A stretch of DNA of 5,189 nucleotides from Spirochaetaceae bacterium (GTDB lineage Bacteria > Spirochaetota > Spirochaetia > JABEVK01), in assembly GCA_023265735.1 (NCBI GenBank), contig JAHFSN010000139.1, forward strand, positions 993 to 6,181. The letters run 5' to 3'. Under the pieces are notes generated by a model, which saw only the letters and a program-made list of their open reading frames with translations, made no database searches and was not told the DNA's origin. Of the stretch, positions 1-5,129 are shown piece by piece. The position numbers and the translations under genes were made by a program. Numbering within the stretch: the first letter of the stretch is position 1; each line of letters begins with the position of its first letter.

Positions 1-681
1 CTTGGTCACCCGGTCGGCCACGGTTTCGGGCCGGGCCGCTTCCAACCCCATCAGACTGGTCAAACCGCCGATGACCGTCAGGACATTGTTGAAATCGTGG
101 ACGATGCCGCTGGCCAGCTGACCCATCAGCTCCATCTTCTGAGACTGAAGCAGCTGATTCTCGAGGGACCGCCGCACGGCCATGTCGCGCTGCAAGGCCG
201 CGTTGGCTTCTTCCAGCTCGGCAACCTTCTTCTCGAGCTTGTGGAAGAGCGCGGCATTGTGTTTCTTCAGGAACTCAGCTTCCGAGCCCGGTTCCGGTTC
301 CTCCTCTCTCGTACGTGACTGGAGTAGCTCGCAAACCGTCTGAAGAAGGAACTGGGGTTCCAGGGGTTTGACCAGAAAACAGTCGGCGCCCAGACTCTTG
401 GCAAACTCCTCGTCCCTTTCGTCGGTGTAGGTGGCGGTGTAGAATACGAAGGGAATGCTCTTCAGGGCCGGATCGGCCTTCCAGCGCCGGCAGAGGGAAA
501 AGCCGTCCATGACGGGCATGAGAATGTCGGAGATTACCAGGTCGGGGGCGACTTCGAGCACCCGCTCCAGGGCCTCGCCGCCGTGGGAGGCCTGGATGAC
601 CCCGTACCCGTTGGATTCGAGGAGCACCTGAAGCATGTAGAGATTCTGCTCGTTGTCGTCGACGATGAGCACGGTGGCCAT
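1..681 (-). CDS. Receiver-histidine kinase (N-terminal part, cut by window edge)
   Basis: The reading frame stays open for 227 codons to the window edge and has no stop, so the C-terminus is missing. Residues 1-120 form a CheY-like receiver: acidic pair D8/D9, phospho-acceptor D52 in SDILMPVMDG, T82/T84 and K105 in LVKP. Residues 134-180 are Glu/Lys/Leu-rich and look like a coiled-coil linker. An H-box follows, GQLASGIVHDFNNVLTVIGG, with phospho-accepting H195 typical of hybrid kinases of the HDFNN class. The ATPase domain should lie beyond base 1. The protein has no membrane segment in the visible part, so it is probably a cytoplasmic relay that receives phosphate on the receiver and controls its own kinase core. 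The start at 681 puts MATVLIVDD in the usual receiver position. GGAGG lies about 15 nt upstream, which is long. An in-frame ATG at 717 would add 12 residues. The gene is divergent from the sigma-factor operon. Family identity is confident; the signal and partner are unknown. Confidence 0.9.
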   Translation of the reverse strand, partial: MATVLIVDDNEQNLYMLQVLLESNGYGVIQASHGGEALERVLEVAPDLVISDILMPVMDGFSLCRRWKADPALKSIPFVFYTATYTDERDEEFAKSLGADCFLVKPLEPQFLLQTVCELLQSRTREEEPEPGSEAEFLKKHNAALFHKLEKKVAELEEANAALQRDMAVRRSLENQLLQSQKMELMGQLASGIVHDFNNVLTVIGGLTSLMGLEAARPETVADRVTK

Positions 682-687
682 AGAGCC

Positions 688-693
688 AGTATA
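688..693 (-). promoter_or_regulatory. Possible -10 element (TATACT) for the kinase gene
   Basis: On the minus strand TATACT matches the sigma-70 -10 consensus at 5 of 6 positions and ends only 6 nt before the ATG at 681. If it is used, transcription would begin at or next to the start codon and give a leaderless mRNA. No convincing -35 hexamer lies 16-18 bp upstream, so this is weak. Confidence 0.2.
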
Positions 694-780
694 GGCCCTC
701 CGGGGCCGGGACACCATGGCGACGTCGAACCAACGAGGTCGTGACGGTTTGATCGCATCCCCACGCGGCTCGACCCCGAA

Positions 781-846
781 ATGCTTTCGAGGGTCATCGA
801 AGACCTGGGGCCCATTGCCCGTATCCTTGAGGGGGACAACCCATGA
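781..846 (+). CDS. Candidate micro-ORF A upstream of the sigma factor
   Basis: ATG to TGA gives 21 residues (begins MLSRVIEDLGPIARIL). The frame is open back to base 745, and its third codon positions are mostly G or C, as in the real genes here. Its stop overlaps the next start as ATGA (843-846), an arrangement typical of translationally coupled genes. Against it, no Shine-Dalgarno site precedes the ATG. It could be a leader peptide, the tail of a decayed gene, or chance. I recognise no family. Confidence 0.25.
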   Translation: MLSRVIEDLGPIARILEGDNP

Positions 847-905
847 AGAAGGTTCAAGTTTTTCGGCTCCTGGCGTCGCAGTTGGCCCTGCTCTTCGGGA
901 GGTAA
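843..905 (+). CDS. Candidate 20-residue leader peptide before the sigma factor
   Basis: ATG to TAA gives 20 residues, starting MKKVQVFRLL, with a basic N-terminus and a hydrophobic body (LLASQLALLF) able to form an amphipathic or membrane-associating helix. A G-rich ribosome-binding-like stretch (GAGGGGG, 829-835) lies 7 nt upstream. The end of this ORF contains the Shine-Dalgarno site of the sigma gene, and its stop is 5 nt before the sigma ATG, so ribosomes translating it would reach the sigma start. It may therefore work as a coupling or attenuating leader. No homologue is known to me and it could be fortuitous. Confidence 0.35.
   Translation: MKKVQVFRLLASQLALLFGR
897..903 (+). promoter_or_regulatory. 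Ribosome binding site fixing the sigma-factor start
   Basis: GGGAGGT lies about 8 nt before the ATG at 911. It rules in favour of this start over an in-frame ATG at 716, whose extra 65 residues look like out-of-frame translation and carry no sigma-factor motif. Confidence 0.8.
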
Positions 906-910
906 CTCGC

Positions 911-1696
911 ATGCCGAGAATCCTCTTCGACCGCCTCTACCGCGAACACTCCCCGCAAATCTTCAAGCTGGCCTTGAGCCTGACTGGTCGGCCCGAAGAT
1001 GCCCAAGACTTGACCCAAGAGACGTTCTCCAAGGCCTGGAAATCCTGGGGGGAGTTTCGCCAGGACAGCTCGTTTTCCACGTGGGTGTACCGCATTTGCC
1101 TCAACGCCGCCAAAGACCGAATGCGCCAGCGGCACCGGTTACCGGTTCAGGTGTTCACCGAAGACTGGGGCATCCCCCTCGAAGAGATCGTGGAGGCCCA
1201 TCCTGGAACCGACCCTGTGGTGCTGGCCTTGGCCGAAGACATCCGCCTGAAATGCCTCTATGGGTTTGCGGAATGCTTGCCCCGGCGCCAGCGCCAGGTC
1301 TTCTGCCTGTCGCACGTCATGGGTTTCGACCACAGGACCATTGGGGAGATCCTGGACTGTCAGGTGGGAGCCGTCAAAGCCAGCCTGTTCCGGGCCCGGC
1401 GGCGGATCGACGGCTATCTGAACGGCCGGTGCACCTTCCTCAAGGCCGACAACCCCTGCGACTGCCGCCAGTGGGTGCGTTTTGCCCTCCGGCAAGGCAT
1501 CGTGACCCTCCCCACGGGGTCGGACCAAGAGCGGCACGAGAAGCTGGCGGCGAAGGCCCAACGGGTACGCCGCGAAATCGGCTCCCTGGTCCAGATGCGC
1601 CAGCTCTACGAGCACACCTTTGGTGCCAGGGCCGATCAGGAGTTTCGGCAAAGGGTGAAAGAAGGAATCGGACTGAAAGAGTGGACGTCTCTCTGA
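911..1696 (+). CDS. ECF-type RNA polymerase sigma factor with Cys-containing C-terminal extension
   Basis: The 261-residue product would bind core RNA polymerase and direct it to a dedicated promoter set. Region 2 spans about residues 4-72: FDRLYREHSPQIFKLALSLT, the DAQDLTQETFSKAW helix that contacts core and the -10 element, then FSTWVYRICLNAAKDR. Region 4 spans about 112-168: LPRRQRQVFCLSHVMGFDHR followed by a helix-turn-helix around 144-166 (IGEILDCQVGAVKASLFRARRRI). Ordinary ECF proteins end there at about 170-190 residues. This one continues about 90 residues with C174, C183 and C185 in an NPCDC motif, then a charged helical region. An NPCxC-type tail occurs in some ECF groups of other bacteria (from memory). 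No anti-sigma gene is adjacent, so the extension may control activity. The DUF3795-type gene follows 56 bp downstream and is probably co-transcribed. Sigma-factor identity is confident; target promoters are unknown. Confidence 0.92.
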   Translation: MPRILFDRLYREHSPQIFKLALSLTGRPEDAQDLTQETFSKAWKSWGEFRQDSSFSTWVYRICLNAAKDRMRQRHRLPVQVFTEDWGIPLEEIVEAHPGTDPVVLALAEDIRLKCLYGFAECLPRRQRQVFCLSHVMGFDHRTIGEILDCQVGAVKASLFRARRRIDGYLNGRCTFLKADNPCDCRQWVRFALRQGIVTLPTGSDQERHEKLAAKAQRVRREIGSLVQMRQLYEHTFGARADQEFRQRVKEGIGLKEWTSL

Positions 1697-1740
1697 AAAA
1701 GTAACCAAACGGGTTTCCCTTCGTCGAACAGGAAGAACGA

Positions 1741-1748
1741 AAGGAGGT
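1741..1748 (+). promoter_or_regulatory. Near-perfect Shine-Dalgarno site of the DUF3795-type gene
   Basis: AAGGAGGT, fully complementary to the usual 16S rRNA 3' end, sits 5 nt before the ATG at 1753. It fixes that start over the internal Met at codon 9 and predicts strong independent translation within the operon. Confidence 0.85.
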
Positions 1749-1752
1749 TCGT

Positions 1753-2184
1753 ATGAAGACAACCAACGAAAACCGCATGGCGGCCCCGTGCGGAACGTAC
1801 TGCGAGATTTGTTTTGCCCATCAGGCCGGAGCCAACGCGGTGATTGAGTCCCTGGTGGCCCGAGGAATTCCCCGGGACAGGTTTCCGTGCCCGGGCTGCC
1901 GTGAAGTCCAGGGCGCCTGCCCCGTTTTGGAGACGCCCTGCTCCACCTACCGCTGCGCCGTCGAGAAGGGGGTGGATTTTTGTCATGAATGCGCCGAGTT
2001 TCCCTGTGACAAGCTCAACCCTGCCGCCCACCGGGCCGAAACCCTTCCCCACAACATCAAGATCTTTCACCTCTGTTTCATGAAGCAGCAGGGCCTCGAG
2101 GCCTGGAAAGCCAAGGCCGCCGACATCCAGAAGCGGTACTACAAGGGTGCCATGAGGGTAGGGGAGGGGCCGGTGCTGGAGTAG
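1753..2184 (+). CDS. DUF3795-type cysteine-rich protein
   Basis: The 143-residue product has 12 cysteines. They form an N-terminal PCGTYCEIC cluster (C13, C17, C20), CPGC (C46, C49), C56, C63, C68, the FCHECAEFPCDKL block (C77, C80, C85), and C108. This spacing and the final RYYKGAMRVGEGP motif match my memory of the DUF3795 family of small cytoplasmic proteins. The cysteine pairs suggest bound zinc or an iron-sulphur centre, but the biochemical role is not established. There is no signal peptide and no membrane helix. It follows the ECF sigma gene on the same strand with no visible terminator in the 56-bp gap, which suggests a shared transcript. A redox or metal-sensing partnership with the sigma factor is possible but only inferred. 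It converges on the minus-strand group with a 20-bp gap. Confidence 0.82.
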   Translation: MKTTNENRMAAPCGTYCEICFAHQAGANAVIESLVARGIPRDRFPCPGCREVQGACPVLETPCSTYRCAVEKGVDFCHECAEFPCDKLNPAAHRAETLPHNIKIFHLCFMKQQGLEAWKAKAADIQKRYYKGAMRVGEGPVLE

Positions 2185-2204
2185 GCGGTTCAGACCCGGC
2201 TTCG

Positions 2205-2498
2205 TCAGGGACGCCGGTGCAGCCTTTCCAGACCCGTGTACGCGGTGAGTTCGAGCACGTCGCAGCGGATCAGTCCGCCCCGGACGAGGGGGAGGGTCTG
2301 CACGGTCGCCTGGGCCGCCGCCATCGAGGCTTCTTCCAGAAGCATCACGGCGTCCTGGGCTGGTCGGGTGAACCAGATCTGCCGGATCCGGCCTTCTTCA
2401 ATCAACTGCCAAACCCGGGCCGCTTCGTCGACCAGCAGGGCCTCGTGTTCTGCCCATTCCACCGGGGCGATGTCAGAGGTGAGCACGAGGAACTGCAT
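2205..2498 (-). CDS. Muconolactone-isomerase/YCII-like dimeric alpha-beta barrel protein
   Basis: The product is 97 residues. The pattern is a beta strand MQFLVLTS, a helix containing EAARVWQLIEEGRIRQ, a strand IWFTRPAQDAVMLLE, a helix (ASMAAAQATVQTLP), then LVRGGLIRCDVLELTAYTGLERL. This is the ferredoxin-like fold of the MIase (PF02426)/YCII group: small cytoplasmic proteins that oligomerise, some of which are isomerases or bind small aromatic acids. The ending PLVRGGL...PYTGFERL-like is characteristic of the stand-alone members, most of which have no assigned reaction, so true muconolactone isomerase activity should not be assumed. I chose the ATG at 2498. A longer frame upstream (to 2720) overlaps the neighbouring gene and is not protein-like. 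The start is only 5 bp after the stop of the upstream gene and has no good Shine-Dalgarno site, so translation probably depends on coupling. Confidence 0.75.
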   Translation of the reverse strand: MQFLVLTSDIAPVEWAEHEALLVDEAARVWQLIEEGRIRQIWFTRPAQDAVMLLEEASMAAAQATVQTLPLVRGGLIRCDVLELTAYTGLERLHRRP

Positions 2499-2503
2499 GG
2501 GGA

Positions 2504-2773
2504 TTACTTGTTCGCCAGGACGAGGGTCACGCTCTCGGCCACGTCGAATGGCTCCTTCACGAGGGCGGCGTGGGTGGGGCAGAGCGGGACGATGTAGATG
2601 CTGGTGGGGCCCATGCTGGGCTTGAACACTTGGGCTCCGACCTCGGCCCGGGATTCGCACCCGATCACCGAACACTTCGATGCCGTTTTCTTCGCGTGGG
2701 TTTCCCAGAACTCCAGCCAAGTTCCTGCACTGGGCTTCTTTTGGGTCTTGACGGGCACATTCTCGATTCGCAT
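2504..2773 (-). CDS. Small HNH-like zinc-site protein, function unknown
   Basis: The product is 89 residues. A basic N-terminus (residues 1-30) contains a WLEFWETHAKKT helix. Then comes CSVIGC (C34, C39), the strand AEVGAQVF, and IVPLCPTH (C65, H68). The C-x4-C ... IVPLC-x2-H layout resembles the zinc-binding frame of HNH nucleases and of a family of short proteins with GAHV and YIVPLC motifs that I recall from other bacteria. Here the position expected to be the catalytic or core histidine is Gln (GAQV), and no second HNH histidine follows, so nuclease activity looks unlikely. It may bind nucleic acid or serve a structural role. Its start is supported by AAAGGAG 5 nt upstream. It is coupled to the MIase-like gene 5 bp downstream. 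That it is a real gene is well supported; its function is open. Confidence 0.7.
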   Translation of the reverse strand: MRIENVPVKTQKKPSAGTWLEFWETHAKKTASKCSVIGCESRAEVGAQVFKPSMGPTSIYIVPLCPTHAALVKEPFDVAESVTLVLANK

Positions 2774-2880
2774 AGCCTCTCCTTTCCGTCCGGCTCGGGA
2801 GGCGGAACCGTCAGTGTACTCCCAAACGTTCTGGCGGACCAGGGGCCTTCGCTTGTCTTTGGTCCTTCCGTCCCGCTCGA
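2774..2880 (-). promoter_or_regulatory. Intergenic spacer with possible promoter for the small-protein pair
   Basis: This 107-bp gap separates the isomerase gene from the two small genes downstream on the same strand. Reading minus, TACACT (about 2809-2814) could be a -10 box, with only a poor -35 match 17 bp upstream. GGACCA/TGGTCC (2836-2841 and 2860-2865) form a six-pair inverted repeat with a long loop and no T-run, so it is not a convincing terminator. Whether the three genes share a transcript cannot be decided from the sequence. The ribosome binding site AAAGGAG (2779-2785) serves the 2773 start. Confidence 0.3.
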
Positions 2881-3723
2881 TTATGAAAACCGGGCCCTGG
2901 TGGTTTCGGCCGCCTTTGTGGCGGCCCGCCCCAGGTCCATCGACACTAGTTCGTCGGAAAAGAGCTCGACGCCCCAGGGACCCTTGAACCCCGCGGCCTG
3001 AACCGCTTCGATGAACGACCGGATGTCCATGGCCCCCTCGCCGCAGAACTCACGATTCTCCGAGGGGGAGCCACCAGCATTCATCTTCGCATCGCCGAGT
3101 TCCACGCAGAAGAGGACGTCGTGCGGAAGGCGGGCCACTTCGGAAAAAGGGATCTTCCGGTCCACCATGTGCCAAATGTCGATGGCCAGGCCGCCGTTGG
3201 GCGATTCAGCCCCCCGGACGAGGGCCAAGGCGTCAGAGAGGTTGCCGATCACGGCCGCTCCCATGGGCTCGAAGGCGATCGCGGTGCCGTGGTCCCGGGC
3301 TTCGGCGCAGAGTTGGCGGAAGCTGTCGATCAGCCTCGGCAAAGGGCAACGCGAACGCTGAAAGTCTCCGACCTTGATCAGCCGGGGCTCCAGAACGTCT
3401 GACGCTTCGAAGAGGAACCGACGCCTTTCGTCGGAGACCCGCCGGAGTTCCCCGTCCTGGAACCAGTCCACCAGGAACTCCAGTTCAACCTGGGTGATTC
3501 CGTGGTCGTCGAGGATGACCTTGCAGTCTCGGAGCGAATGGGTTTCGACGATGCGCTCGAGATCGGCGTCGAGCAGCCCGAGGCCACAGAACCCTGCTTG
3601 CTGGGCAGCCTGGGCTCGGTCGAGAAGAGAGAACCGGCTGTATCCAGGCCCCCGGCCCGGGTAGGCTCCCGCCAGTGTCCAGTAGGAGGCGACCAGCGGG
3701 GGAGGGGGGAAAGTGGAATTCAT
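2881..3723 (-). CDS. Sugar phosphate isomerase/epimerase-like TIM-barrel protein (IolE family)
   Basis: The 280-residue product belongs to the xylose-isomerase-like/AP-endonuclease-2 TIM-barrel superfamily (PF01261), whose members isomerise, epimerise or dehydrate sugars and polyols with a divalent metal. Strand-end acidic residues and other family-typical positions are visible: VELEFLVDWF (E80, E82), IAFEPMG (E152), AIDIWHMVD (D182, H185), CVELGDAKMN (E208, D211), a GEG turn after R223, and GVELFSDE (E253). E152, D182, H185 and E253 are likely metal or catalytic ligands. Length is typical for the family. No signal peptide is apparent, so it is presumably cytoplasmic. I chose the ATG at 3723 because GAGGT lies 5 nt upstream; an ATG at 3735 would add four residues but has poor spacing. 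The substrate cannot be read from the sequence and no sugar transporter or kinase is adjacent. It is divergent from the AraC-type gene, which makes regulation by that protein possible. Confidence 0.85.
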   Translation of the reverse strand: MNSTFPPPPLVASYWTLAGAYPGRGPGYSRFSLLDRAQAAQQAGFCGLGLLDADLERIVETHSLRDCKVILDDHGITQVELEFLVDWFQDGELRRVSDERRRFLFEASDVLEPRLIKVGDFQRSRCPLPRLIDSFRQLCAEARDHGTAIAFEPMGAAVIGNLSDALALVRGAESPNGGLAIDIWHMVDRKIPFSEVARLPHDVLFCVELGDAKMNAGGSPSENREFCGEGAMDIRSFIEAVQAAGFKGPWGVELFSDELVSMDLGRAATKAAETTRARFS

Positions 3724-3822
3724 GAAGGACCTCATCTTCCAGAATGTCTCATTTGGGCGTTGCGGAACAAGACAACTCGACCCAGCGACGTCACGCCTTG
3801 GGGGCCGCCGGGACCCTAACGC

Positions 3823-3848
3823 ATGCCCCGATGACCCGCACGGGGCAT
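3823..3848. promoter_or_regulatory. Perfect 8-bp inverted repeat in the divergent gap, 12 bp before the AraC-type gene
   Basis: ATGCCCCG at 3823-3830 is mirrored by CGGGGCAT at 3841-3848 with a 10-bp spacer. Outside the arms, CGCA and TGCG continue the pairing across a two-base bulge. Half-site centres are 18 bp apart. The site lies between the divergent isomerase and AraC-type genes. It may be an operator for a dimeric regulator or an mRNA hairpin that limits translation of the AraC-type gene. It has no T-run, so a terminator is unlikely. Confidence 0.5.
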
Positions 3849-3860
3849 TTGCGGTAGTTT

Positions 3861-5039
3861 ATGGGAATTATGCAGGCCGCCTATGAGTTCTTTCGGGCCG
3901 GATCGGGCTTCTCCTTGATCGTGGCGGGGCTTTCTTTCCTCTTGACTCCCCTAACTCACCCTGTCTTCCGCCATTTCGGCCGGCTGTTCCTGTGTGTCGG
4001 CTGCCTCTTTACTCTCAGTGACTTGGACCCGACCCTCCGCCTTCCCGAAGACGCCGCGAACTTGCTCATCGTACTGCTGATCTATGTCCTCAGTCAGTCT
4101 CTCTTTGAGGTCGCCCTCTTTGTCTTCGGGGGAGAGCGTCACGTTGGCTGGGCGCGGCGCGTCTGGGTGGTCGGTGCCCTCTGGTCCGGGGTCCTCTGGG
4201 CGGTTCAACTGGTGGACTACCTGTTCGATTCTGGTCTGCACGTCAATCTGGAGGAGGGGCGGGCCGTGGGATTCTTCCACAACCTCGGGTCCGGAGCGGT
4301 GTACCTTTGGCCCATGGTCATCCTGGTCGCGTCGCTGACAATGGCGCGGTGGAACCTCCTGGACCTTCCCGGACGGGACAAGGCCGTCCGCCCCTTGATC
4401 GTGGGTCTGGCCATGATCCTCGGCTGCCACAGCCTCATTGTCCTGGCCATGGCGGTCAACTCCCTGGCGCTCTACCAGTTGGGGAGCACCCTCCTGGAAC
4501 TGTTCGTTCTGGGCTGGTACTTCTTCGTGGTCCGGCGTCCCGAGGCGTTCGTTCAGATGCGGCAGGCCGTGGAAACCCAATCCTCCAAGAGAATGGGTGT
4601 CAGTCCGTCGGAGGGCGAAATCATTGGTTCGCGGCTGCAACTCCTCGAGTCGGAAAAGATCTACCGCGATCCCCGGATGAGCCTCGCCTTTTTGGCAAAG
4701 CGCATCCAGTTACCCGGCTACCAGCTCTCCCGGTACTTCAACCAGGTCCTCCAGTGCCGATTCTCGGAGTGGCTGAACCGCCTTCGGGTGGAAGACGTTT
4801 GCCGCGAGCTCGCTCGACGGCCCAAGGCCCGCATCCTCGACCTCGCCCAGGAAGCTGGCTATTCCAGCAAGGCCGTCTTCAACGAACAGTTTCGGAGGAT
4901 CCTCGGGGTCAGTCCTTCCCACTACCGACGGCAGTTGCTCCAAGGAACCGATCGGGTTTCCGGCTTGTCGCGGTGTCCTGACGGGGACTTGGGCCGAAAG
5001 ACGTCTGGATTTCGAAATCCGGACGATAGTAAATGTTAA
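3861..5039 (+). CDS. Membrane-anchored AraC-type transcriptional regulator
   Basis: The 392-residue product has two halves. Residues 1-225 hold about seven hydrophobic helices (roughly 14-30, 40-55, 64-90, 100-121, 145-162, 177-199, 204-224), so the sensor half is in the inner membrane. Residues about 253-358 form an AraC DNA-binding domain: a first helix-turn-helix around 273-295 (MSLAFLAKRIQLPGYQLSRYF), and a second around 323-345 with the signature LAQEAGYSSKAVFNEQFRRILGVSPSHYRR. Such proteins are presumed to sense a membrane or external signal and act on DNA near the membrane. The last 35 residues are polar and atypical and overlap a palindrome. The start is uncertain: ATG 3861 has only a weak ribosome site, and an ATG at 3870 follows GGGA. 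The ligand is unknown. Likely targets are its own gene, the divergent isomerase gene or the downstream exported-protein gene; this is inference from position. Confidence 0.88.
   Translation: MGIMQAAYEFFRAGSGFSLIVAGLSFLLTPLTHPVFRHFGRLFLCVGCLFTLSDLDPTLRLPEDAANLLIVLLIYVLSQSLFEVALFVFGGERHVGWARRVWVVGALWSGVLWAVQLVDYLFDSGLHVNLEEGRAVGFFHNLGSGAVYLWPMVILVASLTMARWNLLDLPGRDKAVRPLIVGLAMILGCHSLIVLAMAVNSLALYQLGSTLLELFVLGWYFFVVRRPEAFVQMRQAVETQSSKRMGVSPSEGEIIGSRLQLLESEKIYRDPRMSLAFLAKRIQLPGYQLSRYFNQVLQCRFSEWLNRLRVEDVCRELARRPKARILDLAQEAGYSSKAVFNEQFRRILGVSPSHYRRQLLQGTDRVSGLSRCPDGDLGRKTSGFRNPDDSKC
5002..5025. repeat. 24-bp imperfect palindrome in the 3' end of the AraC-type gene
   Basis: Arms CGTCTGGATTT and AAATCCGGACG are complementary except for one T-G pair and meet around a central CG. 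It encodes the atypical tail of the regulator, residues TSGFRNPD. It could fold as an RNA hairpin with a UUCGAA-like apex or bind a dimeric protein. No T-run follows, so intrinsic termination is doubtful. Confidence 0.5.
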
Positions 5040-5050
5040 CCTAGGGTAAC
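5035..5050. promoter_or_regulatory. 16-bp near-palindrome overlapping a possible -35 box
   Basis: GTTAACCTAGGGTAAC is symmetric apart from one mismatched pair (A5039/G5046). It overlaps TTAACC (5036-5041), a 4-of-6 match to a -35 box, and 16 bp further is CATTAT (5058-5063), a 4-of-6 match to a -10 box. The arrangement would fit an operator over the promoter of the gene starting at 5130. All matches are modest. Confidence 0.35.
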
Positions 5051-5129
5051 TTGCTCCCATTATGGAAAGTTCGCCGAATCTCCTGGGATCTCCCGCTTTC
5101 GCGCCGCAGGAATCGCTGGTGTGCGGTTG

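Noticed and set aside
716..910. In-frame 65-residue N-terminal extension of the sigma factor
   Set aside because: It has no sigma-factor motif and overlaps better small frames, while GGGAGGT at 897-903 clearly marks the ATG at 911.
1139..1762. 207-residue minus-strand open frame opposite the sigma factor
   Set aside because: It has no recognisable domain and mirrors a well-supported sigma-factor coding sequence.
2185..2217. Possible bidirectional terminator between the converging genes (CCGGC/GCCGG, 2196-2200 and 2213-2217)
   Set aside because: Only five pairs with a 12-nt loop, no T-run on either strand, and it overlaps the end of the minus-strand gene.
2499..2720. Longer version of the MIase-like protein starting at 2720
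   Set aside because: The added region overlaps the HNH-like gene in another frame and reads as Arg/Pro/His-rich shadow sequence.
2836..2865. Inverted repeat in the isomerase/HNH-like gap as a terminator
   Set aside because: On the transcribed (minus) strand only six pairs form around an 18-nt loop, with no T-run after it.
3951..4640. 229-residue minus-strand open frame opposite the AraC-type gene
   Set aside because: It is rich in Gln, His, Glu and Pro without folded-protein character and lies antisense to clear membrane helices; a shadow caused by GC-rich codon use.
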